This document shows positions 17,215-25,525 of a stretch of DNA of 64,000 nucleotides, in pieces. Source of the stretch: Spirosoma utsteinense (GTDB lineage: Bacteria; Bacteroidota; Bacteroidia; Cytophagales; Spirosomataceae); assembly GCF_014282275.1 (NCBI RefSeq), contig NZ_VFIA01000010.1, positions 1 to 64,000 of the forward strand. Direction: 5' to 3'. The notes below the pieces were generated by a model. It saw only the letters and a list, made by a program, of their open reading frames with translations, did no database searches and was not told where the DNA came from. Position 1 is the stretch's first letter. Every line of letters starts with the position of its first letter. Position numbers and translations under genes: made by a program.

Positions 17215-17314
17215 GTTTGTGGTTTGTGATACGTAGTTTGGGCCTACTTTTCGTAAGGTAAGTGCTCAGACTCGTCCAAACCGGTACTTCTCATTCTACC
17301 ACAAAACCACAAAC
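17215..17314. repeat. Imperfect inverted repeat of GTTTGTGG words
   Basis: 17215-17228 (GTTTGTGGTTTGTG) and 17299-17314 are near reverse complements with one extra base, 70 nt apart. It lies between the asparaginase stop and the glycogen synthase start. It may terminate the upstream gene or shape the leader of the downstream one; support is structural only. Confidence 0.45.
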
Positions 17315-17320
17315 ATTAAC

Positions 17321-19138
17321 TTGGAATCGATATTCTCAACGTCAAAGCGGAAACTTCTACTCGAAGTTGCCTGGGAGGTCTGCAATCAGGTAGGCGGCAT
17401 CTATACGGTCATCCGTTCGAAGGTTCCGGCAATGGTCGAGAAGTGGGACGATAACTATGTAGCGATTGGTCCTTATTTTCCCCAGCGGGCCGCTTCTGAG
17501 TTCGAGCCTATCACCGAACCTGACGAAACCGAAATTGGACAGACCGTTCGAAAAATGCGGCAGTTAGGCTATGGCGTCGAGTATGGCTACTGGCTCGTAA
17601 CGGGTCGGCCGCGGGTGGTGATGTTCGACATTGCCAGTTTCAGCGCCGATCAGCTCAACCAGGTTAAAGGATTGCTCTGGCAAAATCACCAGATTTCGAC
17701 ATTAAACGTCGAGGACCTTGTCAACCAGACACTCATTTTTGGCGAAATGGTCCGGCAGTTTGTGACCTTACTGGCCGAAGATCATGCTAAACGAATTGAT
17801 ATTGTTGCTCATTTCCACGAGTGGATGGCCAGTTCGGGATTACCTGACTTACGCCGGGACAACGTTAAAGTAGCTACGGTCTTCACTACCCATGCAACCA
17901 TGCTTGGGCGTTATCTGGCTCAGAACGAACCCGGTTTCTATGGTAAGCTGCCCTTCTTCGACTGGAAACGCGAAGCCCAGCACTACGGTATTGAAACGCA
18001 GGCCACCATCGAACGGCTGGCTGCCATGCAGTCCCACGTGTTCACGACGGTAAGTGATGTTACAGCCCGGGAGTGCGAAGTATTCCTGGGTCGGAATGCA
18101 GACCTGGTACTACCCAACGGCCTGAATATTACCCGCTTTGCGGCCGTTCATGAATTCCAGAATTTACACGTCCGGTATAAGCAGAAGATCCACGAGTTTG
18201 TGATGGGGCACTTCTTCCAGAGCTATTCATTCGATCTGGAAAAAACGCTGTACTTCTTTACCTCGGGCCGGTTTGAGTTTTCGAACAAAGGCTATGACCT
18301 GACCCTGGAAGCGCTCGCCCGGCTTAACTACCGCATGCGTGAGGCTAAAATGGACATGACCGTCGTCATGTTCATGGTTACGAAACAGCCCTATACATCC
18401 ATCAATCCTGACGTACTTCACTCGCGGGCCCTGCTCGACGAGATCCAGGAAACCTGCGAAAACATTGAAAAGCAGGTTGGCGAACGCCTTTTCCAGGCAG
18501 CAGCATCGGATCAGGGAATTACCCTGCCCGACCTGAACAACTTCGTAGACGAATACTGGCGGCTCCGGCTTCGGCGAACCGTTCAGAGCTGGAAAACCAA
18601 ACGGTTGCCACCTTTCGTGACCCACAACCTGGTGGAGGAGGATGATATGACCCGCTTTATTCGTCAGGCCAATCTGGTCAACAACGAGTTTGACCGTGTC
18701 AAGATCGTGTATCACCCCGATTTTATTGCTTCAACCAACCCCCTATTCGGGCTGGACTACAGTCAGTTTGTGCGCGGCTGCCACCTGGGGGTGTTCCCAA
18801 GTTATTATGAGCCCTGGGGCTATACGCCCCTGGAGTGCGTAGTACGGGGAATTCCAACCGTCACCAGCGACCAGTCGGGTTTTGGTGATTTTATCATGCA
18901 GATCATGCGTGACTATGAGAGCCGGGGTATCTACGTCATTAACCGCCGGACGCAGAATTTCAACGAAGCCGCCGACCAGTTAGCCAGCGTCCTGTTCCGA
19001 TTTGTTAAGATGGCGCAGCGTGACCGCATTGCGCAGCGTAACCGCGTCGAAAGCATCGCGGAGGTATTCGACTGGAGCAACTTACGTTCCTATTACGATA
19101 CCGCACACGATCTGGCACTGAAGCGAAAAAAACCATAA
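17321..19138 (+). CDS. Glycogen synthase, eukaryote-type (GT3)
   Basis: Retaining glycosyltransferase that extends alpha-1,4-glucan from a nucleotide sugar. The N-terminus LLLEVAWEVCNQVGGIYTV is the GT3 signature seen in yeast and animal glycogen synthases, unlike GT5 GlgA. The second Rossmann half carries the E-x7-E motif in YYEPWGYTPLECV. At 605 aa it lacks the long regulatory tails of the eukaryotic enzymes. The start is TTG at 17321; no ATG gives a complete N-terminus. No other glycogen genes are adjacent. The hairpin at 19157-19193 follows. Confidence 0.9.
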   Translation: MESIFSTSKRKLLLEVAWEVCNQVGGIYTVIRSKVPAMVEKWDDNYVAIGPYFPQRAASEFEPITEPDETEIGQTVRKMRQLGYGVEYGYWLVTGRPRVVMFDIASFSADQLNQVKGLLWQNHQISTLNVEDLVNQTLIFGEMVRQFVTLLAEDHAKRIDIVAHFHEWMASSGLPDLRRDNVKVATVFTTHATMLGRYLAQNEPGFYGKLPFFDWKREAQHYGIETQATIERLAAMQSHVFTTVSDVTARECEVFLGRNADLVLPNGLNITRFAAVHEFQNLHVRYKQKIHEFVMGHFFQSYSFDLEKTLYFFTSGRFEFSNKGYDLTLEALARLNYRMREAKMDMTVVMFMVTKQPYTSINPDVLHSRALLDEIQETCENIEKQVGERLFQAAASDQGITLPDLNNFVDEYWRLRLRRTVQSWKTKRLPPFVTHNLVEEDDMTRFIRQANLVNNEFDRVKIVYHPDFIASTNPLFGLDYSQFVRGCHLGVFPSYYEPWGYTPLECVVRGIPTVTSDQSGFGDFIMQIMRDYESRGIYVINRRTQNFNEAADQLASVLFRFVKMAQRDRIAQRNRVESIAEVFDWSNLRSYYDTAHDLALKRKKP

Positions 19139-19156
19139 ACGGGTTCAGAATGTATG

Positions 19157-19193
19157 ATATAGGGTGTATGTTTTTTTAACATGCACCCTATAT
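19157..19193 (+). terminator. Stem-loop after glycogen synthase
   Basis: Arms 19157-19172 and 19178-19193 (ATATAGGGTG paired with CACCCTATAT, plus ATGTT/AACAT) flank a short T loop, 19 nt after the stop. No clean U-tract follows, so it is a likely but not classical terminator. Confidence 0.55.
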
Positions 19194-19216
19194 TTTATAC
19201 CTTACAGTGAATACTT

Positions 19217-19741
19217 ATGATCAACATTGGCATTATTAACGTCTCAGACCGGGCCAGCGCAGGCGTTTACGAAGACATTCCCGGTAAAGCCGTTGTCAGT
19301 TTGCTAACAGAGTGGCTTACCTGCGACTGGCAACCGGTCTATCGGGTTATTCCCGACGAGCAGGATCAGCTTGAGGCCACTATGACTGAACTGGCCGATA
19401 CAGAGGGGTGCTGTTTAGTCGTCACCACCGGCGGCACAGGTCCTGCCCTACGCGATGTAACGCCTGAAGCGACGGAAGCCGTCTGCCAGAAAATGCTGCC
19501 CGGTTTTGGGGAGCTTATGCGGCAGGAAAGTCTCAAGTATGTTCCAACAGCCATTCTTTCCCGGCAAACTGCGGGTATCCGCAACCAGACACTCATCCTG
19601 AATTTGCCGGGAAAGCCGACTGCCATTGGCCAGTGTCTATCGGCGGTATTCCCCGCTATTCCTTACTGTATCGATCTTATTGGCGGCCCTTTTCTGACAA
19701 CAAACGAAACGCTGATGAAGGTATTCAGGCCTAAAAGTTAG
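19217..19741 (+). CDS. mog: MogA/MoaB-type molybdopterin adenylyltransferase
   Basis: Activates molybdopterin by adenylylation before molybdenum insertion. The family loop TTGGTGPALRDVTPEAT is clear, followed by GFGELMRQ and LNLPGKPTAIGQCL, the usual PGxP-like region. At 174 aa it is a stand-alone MogA/MoaB rather than a MoeA fusion. No other Mo-cofactor genes are near. Note that ActB in this window belongs to the molybdopterin oxidoreductase family but is not thought to bind the cofactor. It is convergent with anmK, 11 bp apart. Confidence 0.88.
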   Translation: MINIGIINVSDRASAGVYEDIPGKAVVSLLTEWLTCDWQPVYRVIPDEQDQLEATMTELADTEGCCLVVTTGGTGPALRDVTPEATEAVCQKMLPGFGELMRQESLKYVPTAILSRQTAGIRNQTLILNLPGKPTAIGQCLSAVFPAIPYCIDLIGGPFLTTNETLMKVFRPKS

Positions 19742-19752
19742 GTAACCCAAAC

Positions 19753-20949
19753 TCAGCCAGGAAAACTTATCTTGCCCATCGACACCGTTGGTACCCCTTG
19801 ACGGTCTCCAAAAGAGGTAGTTCCTCCCACCAGACATTCGTTGGCTAAAACGGCAAACAGGACCGCTTCCTTAGCATCACCGTCGATGCCGAGTTCATCG
19901 GTTCGTTTAAACAGGCAGTTGGGCAGCAAGGTCTGAATAGCCGTTGTCAGGGCTGGATTGTGCGCTCCGCCCCCACTCAGGTAAACGACATAGGACTCGC
20001 CCGATTGCATCAGTTGTCCAACAGCATCGGCAATGGTATCGGCGCTGAACTGAACGAGTGTGGCCATCAGGTCGGCAGGTGCTACAGCCGTTGTTTGGCT
20101 TGCCGCTTGGGCTTTCTCAACATAGCTGGTATTGAACACCTCCGGCCCGGTAGTTTTGGGGAATGAGGTACCAAAAAAAGGGTTGTCTTTGAGCGCATTC
20201 AGCAACTCAGTATTGACATTTCCACGAGACGCCAGTTGACCGCCTTCATCGTACGGCTTGCCTAGCACACGCCTTGCGTAGGCATCCAGTAGTGTATTAC
20301 CCGGTCCGGTATCGGTCGTAAAAACAGTTCCCGCATCCTGATTAGCGGGCAGGTACGTAAAATTGGCAATCCCCCCCATATTCAATAAGATGCGATGCTC
20401 GCCCCTGGCAGAGAACATAAAGTAATCGCCGTAAACCGCCAGTGGAGCGCCTTCGCCCCCCAAGGCAATATGTTTCTGCCGAAAATCGCTTATCGTGATA
20501 ATACCCGTTGTAGCAGCTACGTGGTCGCCATCGCCAATCTGTAGCGTAGCATTGGGGAATTTAGCCCGGCCATGCTGCCGTTTGGGGGCATGATACACGG
20601 TTTGTCCATGGCTGGCTATAATGTCTATATCGGCAGGTTGCAGGCCCCACAAGGCCAGACAATCAAGAATCAGCTGACCGTGAAGCCGACCAATGTAGGG
20701 ATTGAGCAAACAAAGCTGCTCGAATTCGATTTCTCTTTTGGCGAAGATGGTGCGAATTTCGGCTTTCAGTTCCTCATCGTACGGCACAGTAGCGAAACGT
20801 TCGAGGAGTACGGTCGTATCAGGTCCACTTCCCGACAGGCGGCAAAGCGCCACATCAAGACCATCGAGCGAGGTCCCGGACATAAGACCAATAATCCGAC
20901 GCTCGGTTTTACGGGCAATAGTGTAAAGCTGTTGGATTTGTACGTTCAT
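19753..20949 (-). CDS. anmK: Anhydro-N-acetylmuramic acid kinase
   Basis: Peptidoglycan recycling: cleaves and phosphorylates 1,6-anhydro-MurNAc to MurNAc-6-P. The N-terminal ATP/sugar motif GLMSGTSLDGLDVAL, the ASHGQTVYH segment, LNMGGIANFT and TDTGPGNTLLDA are diagnostic. The start used is 20949 (MNVQIQQLY, 398 aa). An upstream ATG at 20970 overlaps the promoter -7 box (20968-20975), so it is probably not transcribed. It is divergent from the fructosamine-kinase-like gene, with an operator-like palindrome between them. Confidence 0.93.
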   Translation of the reverse strand: MNVQIQQLYTIARKTERRIIGLMSGTSLDGLDVALCRLSGSGPDTTVLLERFATVPYDEELKAEIRTIFAKREIEFEQLCLLNPYIGRLHGQLILDCLALWGLQPADIDIIASHGQTVYHAPKRQHGRAKFPNATLQIGDGDHVAATTGIITISDFRQKHIALGGEGAPLAVYGDYFMFSARGEHRILLNMGGIANFTYLPANQDAGTVFTTDTGPGNTLLDAYARRVLGKPYDEGGQLASRGNVNTELLNALKDNPFFGTSFPKTTGPEVFNTSYVEKAQAASQTTAVAPADLMATLVQFSADTIADAVGQLMQSGESYVVYLSGGGAHNPALTTAIQTLLPNCLFKRTDELGIDGDAKEAVLFAVLANECLVGGTTSFGDRQGVPTVSMGKISFPG

Positions 20950-20967
20950 AGGAAAACAACTGTCTGG

Positions 20968-20975
20968 CAAAAGTA
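20968..20975 (-). promoter_or_regulatory. Promoter -7 box of anmK
   Basis: TACTTTTG on the minus strand, perfect consensus, about 19 nt upstream of the chosen ATG (20949). This position rules against the upstream in-frame ATG at 20970. No TTG at the usual distance; the palindrome at 20989-21008 occupies that place. Confidence 0.6.
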
Positions 20976-20988
20976 TTTAATTCACAAT

Positions 20989-21008
20989 AAACGTTCGTGG
21001 GAACGTTT
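20989..21008. promoter_or_regulatory. Operator-like palindrome between anmK and the divergent kinase gene
   Basis: AAACGTTC (20989-20996) and GAACGTTT (21001-21008) form a perfect 8-bp inverted repeat with a 4-bp GTGG centre. It lies where the anmK -33 element would be and overlaps a one-mismatch -7 box (AACGTTTG, 21002-21009) of the divergent gene. A dimeric repressor or activator site is the natural reading (inference). It is too short and too close to the start codons to be a terminator. Confidence 0.5.
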
Positions 21009-21016
21009 GCTACCAC

Positions 21017-21913
21017 ATGGATTTCTGGGGCGACGAGCAATTTTCCTTTTTTGAGTCTATCCTTTTCCTGGCTCTTGGTCAGACCGTAGAGGTTATTGGA
21101 ACACAATTTTTATCGGGGGGCGATATCAGCACGGCTGCGCAGGTATTCACGTCGGAGGGTGTCTTTTTCATCAAGTGGAATCATGCCCGCCCTAACGAAT
21201 CAGACGCTATCGACATGTTCGAGGCCGAAGCACGGGGACTCGATCTGCTTCGGCAGACTGACGCCCTTTACATTCCGCAGGTTGTTGGTTTTGGACAGCA
21301 GTTGGATAAATCCTATCTGATCCTCGACTACATTGACCCCGGCCAGCCCGACCACCGGTACTGGGAGACACTTGGCCAGTCGCTGGCCATACTGCACTCG
21401 CACACACAGGCTACGTTTGGACTGAGTTTTTCAAACTACATTGGTTCGCTACAGCAGACGAATACCCCTACTACCAGCGGAATCGATTTTTTCTTCGAGC
21501 ATCGACTATTGCCTCAGGCCGGGATGGCTCTTTATAAAGGGCTCCTTACAAAAACTACCTACGAGGCCCTGTTCCGACTGCGTAACCGGTTACCCGATAT
21601 CCTTCCCCACGAACGCCCGGCGCTGCTCCACGGCGATTTATGGTCCGGTAATGTGATGGTTACTGAGCAGGGGCAGCCTGCCCTGATCGACCCGGCGGTC
21701 TATTACGGCTTCCGCGAGGCCGACCTGGCACACACTCGATTATTCGGTGGTTTCGATCAGCGCTTTTACGATGCCTATGACGAAGCGTTTCCGCTTCATG
21801 ATGGCTTCGACGAGCGCGTGGCCATCTACAATCTGTATCCATTACTGGTCCATGTGAATCTGTTTGGCTCAGGTTACGTTAGTGGCGTGGAACGGGTGCT
21901 GAAAAGGTTTTAA
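21017..21913 (+). CDS. Fructosamine kinase / ketosamine-3-kinase family protein
   Basis: 298-aa member of the aminoglycoside-phosphotransferase-like kinase fold. Family kinases phosphorylate protein-bound or free fructosamines so that they decompose (deglycation). The N-lobe contains FFIKWNHA (ATP Lys). The catalytic loop is LLHGDLWSGNVMV and the metal-binding segment is LIDPAVYYGFREADLAHTRLFGGF. The start at 21017 is only a few nt after a weak -7 box, so the mRNA may be nearly leaderless. A GTCA-rich palindrome follows the stop. Confidence 0.88.
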   Translation: MDFWGDEQFSFFESILFLALGQTVEVIGTQFLSGGDISTAAQVFTSEGVFFIKWNHARPNESDAIDMFEAEARGLDLLRQTDALYIPQVVGFGQQLDKSYLILDYIDPGQPDHRYWETLGQSLAILHSHTQATFGLSFSNYIGSLQQTNTPTTSGIDFFFEHRLLPQAGMALYKGLLTKTTYEALFRLRNRLPDILPHERPALLHGDLWSGNVMVTEQGQPALIDPAVYYGFREADLAHTRLFGGFDQRFYDAYDEAFPLHDGFDERVAIYNLYPLLVHVNLFGSGYVSGVERVLKRF

Positions 21914-21924
21914 TCAGTCGATCA

Positions 21925-22041
21925 GTTAGTGAGTCAATCAGTTGGTGAGTCGGTCAGTCAGTGAGTCGGTCAGTCAGTCAGTGAGTTGTACATTTACTGG
22001 CCCACCGACTGACCGACTCACCAACTGATTGACTGAGTAAC
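21925..22041. repeat. GTCA/GTGA-word inverted repeat between the kinase and helicase genes
   Basis: Arms 21925-21959 and 22007-22041 pair over 35 bp with two mismatches. The 47-nt loop is itself made of GTCAGTCA/GTGAGTC words. It fills most of the 154-bp gap between two same-strand genes, so it may terminate the upstream one. No U-tract follows. Confidence 0.7.
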
Positions 22042-22067
22042 TGTCCCCGGCCCCCTTATTTATTTTT

Positions 22068-23495
22068 ATGGAAATTACGTCTTTCGAGCAGTTTGACCTA
22101 AATCGGCAGTTGCTTAACGCCATCGCCGATGCTGGCTATACAGAACCCACACCTATACAGCAGAAAACTATTCCGCTGAGTCTGGGCAACCATGATGTGC
22201 TGGGTATTGCCCAGACAGGCACTGGAAAAACAGCGGCCTATCTGCTGCCCTTACTCATGAAGGTCAAGTACGCGCAGAGTAATAACCCAAGGGCGTTAAT
22301 TCTGGCACCAACGCGTGAACTGGTGATGCAAATCAATGAAGCGATCAGCCAGCTAGCGAAATACACGGATCTGCGCCACCTGGCCTTGTATGGGGGACTC
22401 GGTCCAAAAACGCAGATCGAGATGCTTCGTAAAGGAGTCGATATTCTGGTTGCTACTCCCGGCCGGCTGATGGATTTGTACAGGACGGGCGAGATTGTGA
22501 TGAAGGAAATCCGGACGCTGATCATTGATGAGGCCGACAAGATGATGGACATGGGCTTCATGCCCCAGATTCGGTCTGTTCTGGAGGTTATCCCGTCGAA
22601 ACGGCAAAACATGCTCTTTTCGGCTACCTTCGGTGCCCGAGTTGAGCGGTTGTCAGGCGAATTCCTGGAAGCCCCCATCCGGGTAGAAGTGAGCCCTCAG
22701 GCTTCTACCGCCGACATGGTCAACCAGATTCTGTATCTGGTACCAAACTTTCGGACAAAAATCAATCTGCTCGATTATCTGATTCGAAAAGAAGAATTTC
22801 AGCGTGTCATCATCTTTGCCCGCACCAAAGGCACAGCCGATAACGTCTACAAGTTCCTGGCCAGAAAGGTACTTGATCCAGCCAATATTCGGGTTATCCA
22901 CGCCAACAAAGGTCAAAACACCCGTATCAATGCCATGGAGGCTTTTCGGGAAGGCAATATAAAAGTGCTTGTCTCTACCGATGTAGCGGCACGGGGTATC
23001 GACATTGCCGAAGTCAGCCATGTCATCAACTTCGATGTCCCACTGATTTACGAAGATTATGTACACCGTATTGGCCGGACAGGTCGCGCAAACCATACCG
23101 GTGAGGCCATTACCTTTATGACAATGGCCGAAGAATACCATGTGCAAAAGATCGAGCGGATCATTCGTATGACCATTCCGCGCGAGCCAATTCCAAGAGT
23201 AGTTGAGATAACAGAGACACCAGCTGAAGAGCAGCAGGCCATGCTTCGTGAGATTGATGATCAGCGCCGGAAAGAAGATCCAACCTTTTTAGGTGCCTTT
23301 CATGAAAAAAAGGGCATAACCACTGTCGTTGGCAAAGACCGGCTGAAAGCCAAATCAAAAATGACGGCTACCAAGAAACCAGCCTCATCATCTACAGGGC
23401 CGCGTTCAGGCCCGGCACGCTCCAAACCAGGTACATCGACAGGGTCAAAAACGGGTGGTGTAAAGCGCTCAGGCACACGGGGGGGACGGCGGTAA
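22068..23495 (+). CDS. DEAD-box ATP-dependent RNA helicase
   Basis: 475-aa RNA helicase probably acting in ribosome assembly or RNA decay. All motifs are present: Q motif PTPIQQKTIPL, motif I AQTGTGKT, Ia PTRELVMQ, Ib TPGR, II DEAD, III SAT, V STDVAARGIDI and VI HRIGRTGR. The C-terminal 60 residues or so are basic and rich in Lys, Ser, Gly and Pro, typical of RhlE-like tails that bind RNA. RhlE type is the closest fit, but which DEAD paralogue it is cannot be fixed from sequence alone. Confidence 0.93.
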   Translation: MEITSFEQFDLNRQLLNAIADAGYTEPTPIQQKTIPLSLGNHDVLGIAQTGTGKTAAYLLPLLMKVKYAQSNNPRALILAPTRELVMQINEAISQLAKYTDLRHLALYGGLGPKTQIEMLRKGVDILVATPGRLMDLYRTGEIVMKEIRTLIIDEADKMMDMGFMPQIRSVLEVIPSKRQNMLFSATFGARVERLSGEFLEAPIRVEVSPQASTADMVNQILYLVPNFRTKINLLDYLIRKEEFQRVIIFARTKGTADNVYKFLARKVLDPANIRVIHANKGQNTRINAMEAFREGNIKVLVSTDVAARGIDIAEVSHVINFDVPLIYEDYVHRIGRTGRANHTGEAITFMTMAEEYHVQKIERIIRMTIPREPIPRVVEITETPAEEQQAMLREIDDQRRKEDPTFLGAFHEKKGITTVVGKDRLKAKSKMTATKKPASSSTGPRSGPARSKPGTSTGSKTGGVKRSGTRGGRR

Positions 23496-23568
23496 TTTCC
23501 ATTTTATGTACTAACTTGGATTCCCTCTTCGTTCTACCGGAACATAGGCCCAACGGTATATAGATTAT

Positions 23569-24381
23569 ATGAGCGTTCGGATAAATCTGATGCACTTGAG
23601 TTTGGTTGTTTTTCCGCTCTTTGCGGTCGCGCAGCCCAGGCAGCTTATTACGTCAGCGCGTTCAGGCGATTCTGTCCGGCAGGCTAGTAGTGATAAACGC
23701 ACCACCGAAGAACGCAAACAAGCCAGCAAAGAGACGTCTACCAATGAAACGAATACAGACGTAGTTGGCGGATCGGTCAACCTGTTACCACTCTTTGGCG
23801 AACGCCCCAAAACAGCGGCTCAGATTGATGAGGAAATTCATTTTCTGAACGATTGTGACCGGAATTTTGCCAGTCGCCCCGAAGCCAGTGATTTTTTTGC
23901 TGCCCGCGGCTGGGATTACGTCGCCGACGGACAGCTGGATACGGCTACACATCGCTTTAACCTCTCCTGGTTGCTCAATAACCGTAACCCTGATGCTTAT
24001 TGGGGACTGGGTGTAGTTAGTTATCAGAAGAACGACATACCCGGTGCTATTCGACTACTGAAAAAGGGGTTAATCGTTGCTGATACCAACGTTGTGCTGA
24101 TGGACGATCTGGCTGCTCTTCAGATCAAGAACTACCAGCAAAAGAAAGACCCGACCGATTTAGCCGAGTCTGAGCGTTTGTTACTTAAAATAGTTGCGCT
24201 GAATCCTGCTTCAGCTTCTTCCTACCAGAAGCTTTCGGTAGTTAATTACCTCAAAGCCGATTATGAAAAGTCCTGGGATTACTTTCACCAGGCACGCACA
24301 CTCGATCTATCCATTCTCGACCTGGAATTTCTGAACGAGCTTCTGGCCAAGCAACCCGACCCCAAAGGCGTCTTTAAGTGA
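23569..24381 (+). CDS. Exported tetratricopeptide-repeat protein
   Basis: 270 aa. A hydrophobic leader (LMHLSLVVFPLFAVAQ) ends in a probable signal-peptidase site, so it is periplasmic or surface-located. After a Lys/Thr/Glu-rich stretch (KRTTEERKQASKETSTNETN) the C-terminal 150 residues contain TPR-like helices, for example AYWGLGVVSYQKNDIPGAIRLL and ASSYQKLSVVNYLKADYE. It probably mediates protein contacts; no function is known. Its stop lies 10 bp from the stop of the convergent MORN-like gene. Confidence 0.75.
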   Translation: MSVRINLMHLSLVVFPLFAVAQPRQLITSARSGDSVRQASSDKRTTEERKQASKETSTNETNTDVVGGSVNLLPLFGERPKTAAQIDEEIHFLNDCDRNFASRPEASDFFAARGWDYVADGQLDTATHRFNLSWLLNNRNPDAYWGLGVVSYQKNDIPGAIRLLKKGLIVADTNVVLMDDLAALQIKNYQQKKDPTDLAESERLLLKIVALNPASASSYQKLSVVNYLKADYEKSWDYFHQARTLDLSILDLEFLNELLAKQPDPKGVFK

Positions 24382-24391
24382 CGTCGCAGGC

Positions 24392-25408
24392 TCAATTCTC
24401 GGTTTCCTCTTCCTGAATGACTTTTTCTTTAGCCCGCTCGAAGGTTATCTTGCCTTTTTCGTCCCACTCACTGATTGTATAGGGCTCGAATGCCGTGTCC
24501 CACTGGTCGCTGGCATACTGCGTCAGTTTCCGGCGCATCCGGCGGCCACTCGGATTAATTGGGTAAAATTCGGTCCATCGGCCAACCTTCACTCCATTGT
24601 CGTACTTGCCCTCTTCGGCCAGTAAACCGTTCTCATGAAAGGCCAGGTACGTACCTTTCACTTTGCCGTACTCGATGGGAATAATCTCTTTGATTTTGCG
24701 GTGTGTTGAATCATAATAGGTCAGTTTGGATTCAGCAGGTACCCCCCTATGCCAGTTCGTCTTGTCGAGAAGCATAAAATTGGCATCATACCGCTCCCAT
24801 CGTCCATCTTTCATACCGGCATAGTAATAGCCTTCCTCAACGAGATCATCATTTTGGTATCGTTTGTAGGGACCATGTAAGAGAAGACCTTTGTCATCGT
24901 CTTTAATGATTGAGCTTGTAACCCGTCCACTCCGCTGGTAATACCTGAATATCTCCCGTATATAGGGTAGTGGTTTAGCCGCGTCATTGTCCCGCAGTAT
25001 ATAAAACTCCTCCACGATGGTCCGGTCACCACTACCTAGCTTGGTATATGCTTTTACCATCGACAGACCTTCATAATCTGTTTTGGACACTTTCGCCTTG
25101 GCCTTCCTGTCGGCTTTCAGCTTCTTCAGCTGTTTCATTTTCAATCCCAGGTCGGGCATAATGCCCGACAGGTAGGCATCTTTCTGCTCCTTCAACGAGG
25201 CTACAGTTGGCAAGCCGAGCGTGGTGAGCGAAGACGGAACAGACGTGAATGAAGACAAAGGAGACGCGGGTGCACCCGATGGTGCCAGCACAGGTGCCGA
25301 TGATGTAGTAAGCGCAGCTGGTGCCGTCGTTTGCGCCCACAAGCGAGTGACAAGCAGGCCACTTAGTAAAATAAGATTGAATACGAATTTTAAGCCGGGA
25401 GTAAACAT
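24392..25408 (-). CDS. Exported MORN-like repeat protein
   Basis: 338 aa with a signal peptide (FVFNLILLSGLLVTRLWA). An Ala/Pro/Ser/Thr-rich linker (about 25-70) follows. The C-terminal half carries repeated strand units such as GPYKRYQNDDLVEEGYYYAG, KDGRWERY, HENGLLAEEGKYDN and KVGRWTEFY. These resemble the MORN/YwqK-type repeats that databases label antitoxin; there is no toxin beside it, so that label should not be taken as function. It is probably an envelope protein. Confidence 0.7.
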   Translation of the reverse strand: MFTPGLKFVFNLILLSGLLVTRLWAQTTAPAALTTSSAPVLAPSGAPASPLSSFTSVPSSLTTLGLPTVASLKEQKDAYLSGIMPDLGLKMKQLKKLKADRKAKAKVSKTDYEGLSMVKAYTKLGSGDRTIVEEFYILRDNDAAKPLPYIREIFRYYQRSGRVTSSIIKDDDKGLLLHGPYKRYQNDDLVEEGYYYAGMKDGRWERYDANFMLLDKTNWHRGVPAESKLTYYDSTHRKIKEIIPIEYGKVKGTYLAFHENGLLAEEGKYDNGVKVGRWTEFYPINPSGRRMRRKLTQYASDQWDTAFEPYTISEWDEKGKITFERAKEKVIQEEETEN

Positions 25409-25441
25409 GATGCGGGCAAACGATTGATGCCTTTAGTTTGT

Positions 25442-25449
25442 TAAATTTG
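25442..25449 (+). promoter_or_regulatory. Candidate -7 box for the GDP-fucose synthase gene
   Basis: TAAATTTG, perfect TAnnTTTG, on the plus strand. It puts the transcript start near 25456, allowing the GTG start at 25526 a leader of about 70 nt. The nearest TTG upstream is only 15 nt away, short of the usual spacing. Confidence 0.45.
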
Positions 25450-25525
25450 CAACGCTTTATAAAGCGCTATTATTTTGTCAATCTGCCTGTTGCTCTTATT
25501 CGACAGGCTATCACAAGCAATCATC

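Noticed and set aside
21925-22041. GTCA-rich stretch as a CRISPR array
   Set aside because: The unit is 4 nt, there are no spacers, and the whole forms one inverted repeat.
24392-25408. Toxin-antitoxin locus (YwqK-type label)
   Set aside because: The repeats are MORN-like and the protein is exported; the neighbouring TPR protein is not a toxin.
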